NCBI GenBank assembly: GCA_047602465.1
Contig: JASGHF010000002.1
Coordinates: forward strand, 248,001 to 312,000
Length of the DNA: 64,000 bases
Direction of reading: 5' to 3'
Source of the DNA: JADZAI01 sp047602465
GTDB taxonomy: Bacteria > Pseudomonadota > Alphaproteobacteria > Micropepsales > Micropepsaceae
The notes below the pieces were generated by a model. That model had not been told where the DNA came from. It worked only from the letters and a program-made list of their open reading frames with translations, and searched no databases. The position numbers and the translations under genes are program-made. Positions 15,134 through 23,174 of the stretch are shown here, piece by piece (position 1 is the stretch's first letter; every line of letters starts with the position of its first letter).

Positions 15134-15975
15134 CCGACGATCGTCAGCCGCCCCGGCCGTGACGGGTCGATCCGCACTTTCAGCGATGCGCCCCGCGCCA
15201 GGACGTGACGGCGGTCCACCGGCACGTAAGCGTTCACGATGGTGCGATAGGCGGGCCTGCCGCGCGGCATGACGGTCAGTGCCAGTTCGGTCGATCCGTC
15301 ATCCACCGCGCCGTAATCGTCGATCCGCCCGCGCGCATCGACGCCGTGCGCGGCGAAGTCGAAGCCGTATCCGCCTTCCGCCTCCACCATCGGCAGCGGC
15401 GCCTCTTCCCGTTCGGGCAATTGATAGGCCGGCGTCTCGCTGCGGCGCGGCTGCTGCGCCGGACGTGGCTGCTGGCGCGGCTGCTGACGCTGCTGCGGGC
15501 GGGGCTGTTGCCGGGGCTGCTCCGCCGGCGTCTGCGCGGCCGAGGCGCTATAGGCGTTCCAGTCGATATGGAATGTCTGCGGCGCGCCCTTCGCAAACCA
15601 GGCGGCATAACGCTGGCCGGTCGACGGCCCGCCCGCCCGTTCGGGAATCTTGCGATAGGTGGTCACGCGAAACCCCACCGCATGCGGCGGCTGCGCTTCC
15701 AGCACGATCGTCCAGGTATTCTGCCACGGCCCGTTGCCGGACCGGCTCCGCACCTGGCTGCGGGTCGCCATGACGACATCCACATGGCCGCGCTGGCCGG
15801 TCTTCATCAGCTCCGGGTTGTTGCCGATGCCGAACTTCGCGTTCGACGCGAAGACCAGCCACAATATGCCGATGACGACCGCGATCCCCGCCAGGGCCGG
15901 CTGCCAGGCGACGGCCGCTATGAAGGCGGCGAACAGAAAGCCGCCTATGCCGCCGCCTGATTTCTTCGCCGCCAT
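15130..15975 (-). CDS. Membrane protein of unknown function with Gln/Pro linker (paralogue of the gene at 13740)
   Basis: The protein has 281 residues. It has a hydrophobic N-terminal hairpin (about 10-45), a beta-rich segment with HVDVVMATRSQVRSRSG and YAAWFAKGAPQTFHIDWNAY (about 60-145), a Gln/Pro/Arg-rich linker of about 30 residues near 150-180, and a C-terminal domain ending RPAYRTIVNAYVPV...LKVRIDPSRPGRLTIV. Order and lengths mirror the gene at 13740, so the two are distant paralogues, separated by the DUF6491 lipoprotein on the other strand. Function is unknown. Confidence 0.72.
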   Translation of the reverse strand: MAAKKSGGGIGGFLFAAFIAAVAWQPALAGIAVVIGILWLVFASNAKFGIGNNPELMKTGQRGHVDVVMATRSQVRSRSGNGPWQNTWTIVLEAQPPHAVGFRVTTYRKIPERAGGPSTGQRYAAWFAKGAPQTFHIDWNAYSASAAQTPAEQPRQQPRPQQRQQPRQQPRPAQQPRRSETPAYQLPEREEAPLPMVEAEGGYGFDFAAHGVDARGRIDDYGAVDDGSTELALTVMPRGRPAYRTIVNAYVPVDRRHVLARGASLKVRIDPSRPGRLTIVG

Positions 15976-16043
15976 GCCGGGCCGGTCCCCAAATCACCGA
16001 AGCCCCACCCTCTCGCACCCACCCCTGCGTTTCAACCCGCAGC

Positions 16044-16086
16044 GATGGTCGTGGTCCGCGAAGGCGGACGGCGCATCCGTGCCTTC
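16044..16086. repeat. Dispersed palindromic repeat, family B, copy 2
   Basis: GTCCGC and GCGGAC pair around GAAG within ATGGTCGTG...CGCATCCGTGCCTTC. It shares the ATGGTCG start, the GCGAAGGCG core and the CC..GCCTTC tail with the copy at 6871-6902. It lies at the 3' end of the autotransporter gene, overlapping its stop region. Confidence 0.45.
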
Positions 16087-17701
16087 AGAACCGCACCGTC
16101 ACACCCGCCTTGGCGCTGTGAATATCCGAGCCTTCGCTGAACCGCCCCTCATAGCCGCCATGGACGCTGACGCTGTCGCCGAAAGCGTAGCTCAGCCCCA
16201 CCGCCACCTCGCCCGCCGTGCGGCCGTCTTCGGCCAGCACCAGCGGCAGGGAACCACCACCCTCGAACGCGGCCGTCAGCCTCACCGTCCCGTCGCCAAG
16301 TTCCTGCAGCACGCGCGCCGACAGTTTCAGCGTCAGATCGCCCTGCCCCGCAACGAAGGTCTCGGCGTAGTCGATCCCGGCATAGAGCTGGAACGAGGTC
16401 TGCGTATCGCCCGAGACGAACAGGTCGAAGGCGGAGCCGGACCCTGCCACCGCATCGAAATCGACATTCACCCAGGTGAACCCGGCATGCGGGGTCAGCG
16501 TGCCGCCGCCCAGCGCCGCCGCCACGCCGATCCGGCCCTCCACACCCCACAATTCGGCGTCGGTCTTCGAGATCGAGACGCCGTCCAACCCCTCGCTGCC
16601 CGATGCCGTCTCGAAGCTGCCCCAGCCATAGGTGAAGGCGAAGCCGGCTTCCGCCCGGCCCCAGTCCCTGTGCAAGGCGAGGCCGACCTGCGTCAGATCG
16701 CTGTCGCCGGTCTCGGGGAAATCGCCCGGCAGCGCCATCTCGGTTTCCGCCCACGACACGTCGAGACCCAGCGACACCGTCAGCCCGTCCGAGACCTCCC
16801 GCCCCAGCCCTGCCGATACGCCCCAGACGTCGGCGTCATAGCCCGGCGACAGATCGCCCGAGCCATCCAGCGACCCCCACGCGCCATAGGCCTCCAGCCA
16901 AACCCGGTTGAACAGCCCCTCGCCATCGCCCTCCGGTACATCCGGATAGCCATCCGGCCCCGTCACCAGCCGCTTCAGGAACCGCTCGCCCGCCAGACCA
17001 GCCTCGCGCACCAGCGCGCCATGCACGCCGCCCACCGGCGTCACGATGCCCACAAGCTCATACGTCTCGTTCAGCGTCGTGGTGGTCGTCACCGTCGTCG
17101 TGCGGGTGATCGCCTCGTTGGTGACGACGTGCGTGTTGAAGTTGGTCTCATCGTCGCCGACCTCGTAGATGGTGCCTGGCAGCGTGCATCCTGTCGGCGG
17201 CGTGTAGAGATTCAGCGGGCCTGAAATACTGCCGGCCGTCGTACAGATGCCTCGATCCCCGGTTATGACCGTGCCGGGGCCAAACAGAACCTGCGTGTAC
17301 GGAGTCTGGGTCGATCCGGTCAGCTGATCGACGCTGGTGCTTGAAGACGAGGACGACGACGCGCTCGCGGTCCTGACCGGACTGAGGATCACCACCGCCG
17401 GACCGCCCGCAGCCGCGATCGCAGCCCTCACCCCGGTCAGCGCGTTCTGCACCAGCACGCTGCCGAACGCTTCGGAATAGCTCTGGTCGAGCACCACCTG
17501 TCCGGTGTTCAGCCGTCCGATCAGCCGCGTCACGAAATTCGACACGTTCACGGTGTTCGTCGTCGTCGTGATCGTCTGTAAGCGGATATATGTGTCGGTA
17601 AAGCTGTTCTCTGGCGGCACGACTTGCGCCACCGAGGGCTGCACCATGCCGATCAACGCCGCCCCCGCCGCCGACAGCGCCAAACCACCCCGCAAATGCA
17701 T
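16085..17701 (-). CDS. Autotransporter domain-containing outer-membrane protein
   Basis: This 538-residue protein has a signal peptide (residues 1-25, ...GMVQPSVAQ). A short passenger (about 26-265) is low in complexity, with a serine run near 112-122 and a threonine-rich patch TRTTTVTTTTTLNETYEL. The rest (about 266-538) is a 12-strand-type autotransporter barrel with repeats such as WLEAYGAWGSLDGSGD, WGVSAGLGREVSDGLTVSLGLDVSW and AGFAFTYGWGSF. It ends in VRF, the outer-membrane signature with a terminal aromatic residue. GGAGG lies 5-6 bases upstream of the ATG. The passenger has no recognisable enzyme or adhesin domain. Confidence 0.85.
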   Translation of the reverse strand: MHLRGGLALSAAGAALIGMVQPSVAQVVPPENSFTDTYIRLQTITTTTNTVNVSNFVTRLIGRLNTGQVVLDQSYSEAFGSVLVQNALTGVRAAIAAAGGPAVVILSPVRTASASSSSSSSTSVDQLTGSTQTPYTQVLFGPGTVITGDRGICTTAGSISGPLNLYTPPTGCTLPGTIYEVGDDETNFNTHVVTNEAITRTTTVTTTTTLNETYELVGIVTPVGGVHGALVREAGLAGERFLKRLVTGPDGYPDVPEGDGEGLFNRVWLEAYGAWGSLDGSGDLSPGYDADVWGVSAGLGREVSDGLTVSLGLDVSWAETEMALPGDFPETGDSDLTQVGLALHRDWGRAEAGFAFTYGWGSFETASGSEGLDGVSISKTDAELWGVEGRIGVAAALGGGTLTPHAGFTWVNVDFDAVAGSGSAFDLFVSGDTQTSFQLYAGIDYAETFVAGQGDLTLKLSARVLQELGDGTVRLTAAFEGGGSLPLVLAEDGRTAGEVAVGLSYAFGDSVSVHGGYEGRFSEGSDIHSAKAGVTVRF

Positions 17702-17783
17702 CGCGCCCTCCGCCCCAACGACGGAAAACCCCTAGCAAAAGGCCGCAACCGGCGGACCTAGCGGAAATGAGAGGGTCGGGCCG

Positions 17784-18314
17784 TCAATCCAGCTTCCGCA
17801 TCGCCTGCTTCTTCAGCGCGCAATGCTGCGTGCCCTGCAGGGCGAAGGACCGCGTGCAGGTCTCCGGGGCTGCCTCAAGACAGGTCGGCTCGCCCGACGG
17901 CGTATTGGCGAACGAGGGCATATCGGCATGCATCACGCCGTCTGCGCCCACGCGGTAGCTCGCGACGATCAGCGCCTGCCCGATCGTGAACGGCGCATAC
18001 AGCACGCCATCGGCGAATCCCGCCTCCAGCTTCAGTCCGTTCTTCTCGTCGACGACGTAACGCCCGGCCGCCGCATCCACCGTCACCAGCTCGTAGTTGC
18101 GCACATCGCGCTGGCCCGTCTCGTAGATCAGCATCCAGCGCAGCCGCATAGGGTCGTCCGTCACGCCGATGGTCAGAGAGGCCGGAAACCGCTCGATCCC
18201 CTCATGCGCGGGCGTCAGAACGCATTCGCCGGTCCATGTCCCGGCCCAGTCCGCCGGACCCGCTGCGGCCGCGCTTGCCGTCAGCAACCCGGCGAGGGCC
18301 AGCGCCCGCTTCAA
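17784..18314 (-). CDS. Exported protein of unknown function (TTG start overlapping cca stop)
   Basis: The likely start is TTG at 18314, overlapping the TGA of cca (TTGA). It gives a 176-residue product whose first residues MKRALALAGLLTASAAAAG form a good signal peptide. The mature part begins PADWAGTWTGECVLTP and has several cysteines, including a C-terminal cluster (PTCLEAAPETCTRSF...HC) that could form disulfides in the periplasm. The pattern GTWTGEC...LTIGVTDD...WMLIYETGQRD suggests a small beta-barrel. An in-frame ATG at 18395 would overlap cca by 85 bp and hide the signal peptide, so it is disfavoured. The family is not recognised. Confidence 0.65.
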   Translation of the reverse strand: MKRALALAGLLTASAAAAGPADWAGTWTGECVLTPAHEGIERFPASLTIGVTDDPMRLRWMLIYETGQRDVRNYELVTVDAAAGRYVVDEKNGLKLEAGFADGVLYAPFTIGQALIVASYRVGADGVMHADMPSFANTPSGEPTCLEAAPETCTRSFALQGTQHCALKKQAMRKLD

Positions 18315-19555
18315 TAGACCGTCGCCTGAACGACCGCCTTCAGGCGCTCGATGATCGAGAATTTGTCGTCGGTGAAGTCGGCATCGATCCACCACTCTTC
18401 GACCTCGGCCATCACACGCCCGATATCGGGTCCGTTCGGCACGCCCGCCGCCATCACCTCATGGCCGGTCAGGCCCATTTCCGGCCGCTGCCAGCTATCG
18501 GCCAGCGCCAGCAGCGCGCGCCATTGCGGCGCGTTGGAGAGTTTCCGGTCCGCCGCCCAGCCCAGCATCACCTTGTCCTTGAACACCGCCGGCGTCAGGC
18601 GATACAGCGCCCGCCGCACCTCGCGGATCGACAGATACGAGGTGATCTTCACATCGCTCCGGTCGATCTCCGCCAGACGCGCGCTCTCTGCGTTGGAAAA
18701 CCGCAGCCGCCGCGCCAGCGCCTGACGCCGCTCCGCAGGTCCACCCGCGACCAGCCCCGCCAGACGCAGTACGGCGTCCGCGTCCCGGAACAGATGCTGC
18801 TGCTCGATCTCCGCCAGCCGCGCCAGCCGCTCGATCTCCAGCGGCCCCGGCAATATTTCCGCCAGGATGCCCGCCGCCGCCATCGCGCGCAGCACCGGCA
18901 CGGGATTGTCCGCCGCCAGCAGCTTCAGCAATTCGGCATGGATGCGCTCGCCCGACAGCGTCGCGATCCCGCCCTTGGCGGCGGCGCAGGCGGCAAGCCC
19001 TTCGGCGTCCAGATCGCCCACGCCATACCAGGCGTGAAACCGGAAGAAGCGCAGGATGCGGAGGTAATCCTCCGCGAGCCGCTGCGATGCCTCGCCGATG
19101 AACCGCACCTTGCGCGCCGCCAGATCGGCGAGACCGCCGGTCAGGTCGATCACCTCGCCCTCGCGCGTCGCATAGAGCGCGTTGAAGGTGAAATCGCGCC
19201 GTCCCGCATCTTCCGCCCAGTTGGTCGTGAAGGCGACGGTCGCGCGCCGGCCGTCGGTCGTCACATCCCGGCGCAGCGTCGTGATCTCATAGGGCTGCTT
19301 CTCGATAAGCGCCGTGACCGTGCCGTGCGCGATTCCGGTCGGCACGGTCGAAATTCCCGCTGCCGACAGCCGCGACACCACCTCGTCGGGCAGGATCGTC
19401 GTCGCGATATCGATATCCGCCACATCGGTCTTCAGCAGCGCATTCCGCACGCAGCCGCCGACGAAACGCGCCTCGCCGCCACCGGCCAGCAGCGCGTCGA
19501 ACAGCTTCTGCGTCCGCTCCGATTTCAGCCAGAGAGCGCCGGCCAGCATCGTCAT
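18311..19555 (-). CDS. cca: CCA tRNA nucleotidyltransferase / poly(A) polymerase family
   Basis: The 414-residue enzyme belongs to class II nucleotidyltransferases, which add or repair the tRNA 3' CCA. The head domain holds the G-G-x-V-R-[DN] motif (FVGGCVRNALL) and the metal-binding DIDIAT. The block EDAGRRDFTFNALYA and the conserved EDYLRILRFFRFHAWYG follow, and the rest is the helical tRNA-binding body. The ATG at 19555 overlaps the upstream TGA (ATGA) and is preferred over the ATG 5 codons earlier. Both ends are stop/start overlaps with neighbouring genes, so translation is probably coupled through the chain. Confidence 0.92.
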   Translation of the reverse strand: MTMLAGALWLKSERTQKLFDALLAGGGEARFVGGCVRNALLKTDVADIDIATTILPDEVVSRLSAAGISTVPTGIAHGTVTALIEKQPYEITTLRRDVTTDGRRATVAFTTNWAEDAGRRDFTFNALYATREGEVIDLTGGLADLAARKVRFIGEASQRLAEDYLRILRFFRFHAWYGVGDLDAEGLAACAAAKGGIATLSGERIHAELLKLLAADNPVPVLRAMAAAGILAEILPGPLEIERLARLAEIEQQHLFRDADAVLRLAGLVAGGPAERRQALARRLRFSNAESARLAEIDRSDVKITSYLSIREVRRALYRLTPAVFKDKVMLGWAADRKLSNAPQWRALLALADSWQRPEMGLTGHEVMAAGVPNGPDIGRVMAEVEEWWIDADFTDDKFSIIERLKAVVQATVY

Positions 19556-19848
19556 TTCGGACTCTCGCATTTGGGATCGTTCGGCTCGGTCGAGAAATAG
19601 CCCGCCACCACCTTGCCGTCGGCATCGGTATGGGCGCGCACGTAGCAGCCCTCGTGCGGATCGGCGCCGAGGCGGAACCCGAAGAACCCGGCGATCGCCA
19701 GCACCAGCCCCGCGATCACCAGCCAGTACCAGGGCGTCGCCAGCGGGTCCGTGCCTTTCGCGGCGCGGCTGCGATTGGCGAAATGGGCATAGGCGAAGAA
19801 CACCGCGAACGGCAGCAGGAACAGCAGCACGTTCCAGACGATCCTCAT
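19552..19848 (-). CDS. DUF6111-type small membrane protein
   Basis: The 98-residue protein starts MRIVWNVLLFLLPFAVFFAYAHF, a membrane helix, and has a second helix WYWLVIAGLVLAIAGFFGF (about 41-59). The tail contains GADPHEGCYVRAHTDADGKVVAGYF. Its size, two-helix layout and position between a NUDIX gene and cca match the DUF6111 family of alphaproteobacteria. It overlaps both neighbours by 4 bp. The role is unknown; constant linkage to cca suggests co-expression rather than a defined function. Confidence 0.7.
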   Translation of the reverse strand: MRIVWNVLLFLLPFAVFFAYAHFANRSRAAKGTDPLATPWYWLVIAGLVLAIAGFFGFRLGADPHEGCYVRAHTDADGKVVAGYFSTEPNDPKCESPK

Positions 19849-20516
19849 ACGCCGCCCCCCAGCCTTTCGCGCAGATTGACGATCATCCCCGCCGTCGCGC
19901 CCCAGATATTATGCGTCTCATAGGGCATGGCGTAATAGCGCCGCTCCTGCCCCTGCCAGGTACCGGAATGCCTCTGGTGGTTCGCGGTGTCCATCAGGAA
20001 GGCGAGCGGCACCTCGAAGATCTCGTCCACCTCGCCCGGATTGGCGCGCGGCGTACAACCCTCCCGCAGCACGCCCACCACCGGCACGATCACGAATCCC
20101 GTCCCCGTTTCATACGGGTCCAGCAGCCCCACCGGCGTCACGAAGTCCGGCGGGATGCCCGTCTCCTCTTCCGTCTCGCGCAAGGCGGCGCCGACCGGCC
20201 CATCGTCGCCGGGGTCGATCCGTCCGCCCGGAAACGCCACCTGGCCCGCATGGCTGGACAAATTCGGCGACCGCCGCGTCAGCAGCACCGTCAGCCCGCC
20301 CGGCCTGTCGATGATCGGCACCAGCACCGCCGCCGGCCTCAGCAGCGGCGCCGCCTCGCTGCGCCAGCGCGGGTTGAGATCGAAGTCGCCCCGCTCCGGC
20401 GCCGTCATCCCGCCGGCCTCCTCCAAGGGGCGCAGCAGCGGATACAGCCACAGCCGGGGATCACCTTCGGGAATATGGAAAGGCCGCGCTTCACCGGCGG
20501 CAGGCAGCGAACTCAT
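19845..20516 (-). CDS. NUDIX hydrolase, CoA pyrophosphatase-like
   Basis: The 223-residue protein has a NUDIX box G-x5-E-x7-REUxEExGU read as GRIDPGDDGP..AALRETEEETGI. The segment VLLTRRSPNLSSHAGQVAFPGG just before it is the NUDIX extension of CoA-diphosphatases (LLTxRSxxLxxHxGQVxFPGG). It probably cleaves CoA or acyl-CoA to phosphopantetheine and 3',5'-ADP. The gene overlaps DUF1285 upstream and DUF6111 downstream by 4 bp each. Confidence 0.87.
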   Translation of the reverse strand: MSSLPAAGEARPFHIPEGDPRLWLYPLLRPLEEAGGMTAPERGDFDLNPRWRSEAAPLLRPAAVLVPIIDRPGGLTVLLTRRSPNLSSHAGQVAFPGGRIDPGDDGPVGAALRETEEETGIPPDFVTPVGLLDPYETGTGFVIVPVVGVLREGCTPRANPGEVDEIFEVPLAFLMDTANHQRHSGTWQGQERRYYAMPYETHNIWGATAGMIVNLRERLGGGV

Positions 20517-21103
20517 ACCGCCGCCCCTAAAGGAAAGAACGTCCCGCCGCTATAGACACCCAGCTGACCGTCACGCTCCACCGCCAGCTCCGCCAGTTCG
20601 TAGAACACCGGCCGCGCCAGCCGCGCCTCCAGTCCGCCGCGCACCAGCACGTAAGGCGACGGTTCCCCCGTCTCGGCATTCTCGATCACGCGAATGGGAT
20701 GATCGGCGTCCGCCGTCACGCTGTCGCCGACATTGGTGATGAAGGTCAGGCTCTGCCCCTCGCCCGCGCCCGTCGCATCCACCGTCGCCGCGATGAACGG
20801 CGCGTCCTCCACCTCGATCGCCACCCGCTCCACCGGCGTCACCAGCACGAATTCGTGCGGGTCTTTCCGCAGAACGGTCGAGAACAGCCGCACCATGCGC
20901 GGTCGCCCGATCGGCGTTCCCATGTAGAACCAGGTTCCGTCCCGCGCGATCCGCATCGGAATCGACCCGCAATGCGGCGGGTTCCACTTCTCCACCGGCG
21001 GCAGACGCCGCCCCGCCGCCGCCTCGGCCTGCAGCGCTGCGAGACCGCGCAGCAATTGCGGCGGTTCAGCCTTGGAAAAGTCAGCGGGAGCGGATGCCAT
21101 CAC
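20513..21103 (-). CDS. DUF1285 domain-containing protein
   Basis: The 196-residue protein matches DUF1285. The segments PPVEKWNPPHCGSIPMRIARDGTWFYMGTPIGRP and LVRLFSTVLRKD lie in the first half, and FVLVTPVERVAIEVEDAPF in the second. The family forms two small beta domains and has no established enzyme role. It is the first gene of the minus-strand chain DUF1285-NUDIX-DUF6111-cca-exported protein and is divergent from the MoxR gene at 21268, so the 164-bp gap should hold both promoters. An alternative ATG is one codon downstream. Confidence 0.87.
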   Translation of the reverse strand: MMASAPADFSKAEPPQLLRGLAALQAEAAAGRRLPPVEKWNPPHCGSIPMRIARDGTWFYMGTPIGRPRMVRLFSTVLRKDPHEFVLVTPVERVAIEVEDAPFIAATVDATGAGEGQSLTFITNVGDSVTADADHPIRVIENAETGEPSPYVLVRGGLEARLARPVFYELAELAVERDGQLGVYSGGTFFPLGAAV

Positions 21104-21267
21104 CTCCCCAACATAGTCGCTGAGGGCGGCGCGCCAAGCCTTCGCGAAGCCCCATTCTCGCCGTCTTGTGACGTGAAATAGGGCTTTCCAGCCGCCTCCG
21201 ATCCCATATGGTCGGAATGCGCTGCAATCCGGCGCAGAATTGCCCGTTTTCGAAGGTTCCGAGCTGT

Positions 21268-22250
<983 letters not shown>

Positions 22251-22254
<4 letters not shown>

Positions 22255-23171
22255 GCGCGTCAGCGCCATCTGAAACCCTGCGGCGTCCCAGCCGCTGGAA
22301 CGCCCTGCGCGAGCAGGCCGAGCGTGCCGCTGCGCGCTTTCCGCCTTTGCTCGTCCACGCCGAGCGCATCGCGCAGACCGTGGCGTTCGGCGTCCACGGC
22401 CGCCGCGTCACCGGCCCCGGCGACAGCTTCTGGCAGTTCCGCCGCTACGAACCGGAAGACAGCGTGACCGCCATCGACTGGCGCCAGTCCGCCAAGTCGC
22501 AGCACGTCTTCGTGCGCGAGCGCGAATGGGAGGCCGCGCAGAGCGTCTGGTTCTGGCGCGACGCCTCCGCCTCGATGAACTGGCGCTCCAACGACGCGCT
22601 CCCGCTGAAGGCGGAACGTGCGGGCATCCTGCTTCTCGCCGCCGCCTCGCTCATTTCCCGCGCGGGAGAGCGCGTCGGCGCGCTCGGGTTCGGCGAAACC
22701 GGCATCGGCCGCATCGCCGTGCGCCGTCTCGCTGCGCGCCTGTCCGATCTCGCCGAAAGCGGCGACACCCCGCCGCCCACCGCTCTGCCGCGCCATTCCA
22801 CTGTCCTCGCCGCCGGCGATTTCTTCGTCGAGCCGGACGCCTTCGAGCAGATGGTCGCGCTCATGGCCGCCAGCGGCGTCAAAGGACACCTCATCCAGGT
22901 CGTCGATCCGGCCGAAGAGGAATTTCCCTACGAAGGCCGCGTTCGTTTCGAAGGCGTCGAAGGCTTCGAGACCTCGCTCGTCGGCCGCGCGCAGAGCCTT
23001 CGCAGCATCTACCGCACGCGCTTTGAAACCCACCGCGCCGAACTCCAGCGCCGCGCCGCCCGCTATGGCTGGACCTTCCAGGCCCACCGCACCGATCGCG
23101 CGCCCGAAACCGCCGTCCTCACCATCTATCGCCGCCTCACCGACGACCGGCGCGGCCGGCTCGGAGCCTGA
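22251..23171 (+). CDS. DUF58 domain-containing protein
   Basis: The 306-residue protein starts at GTG 22251, overlapping the MoxR stop. DUF58 is marked by GRRVTGPGDSFWQFRRYEPEDSVTAIDWRQSAKSQHVFVREREWE, ending in the conserved D-W-R and R-E-x-E features. A VWA-like part follows, with WFWRDASASMNW taking the place of the D-x-S-x-S metal site. It is expected to partner the MoxR ATPase. The ATG of the next gene lies 3 bp beyond its stop. No membrane helix is obvious, unlike DUF58 proteins with N-terminal helices. Confidence 0.9.
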
Positions 23172-23174
23172 GGC

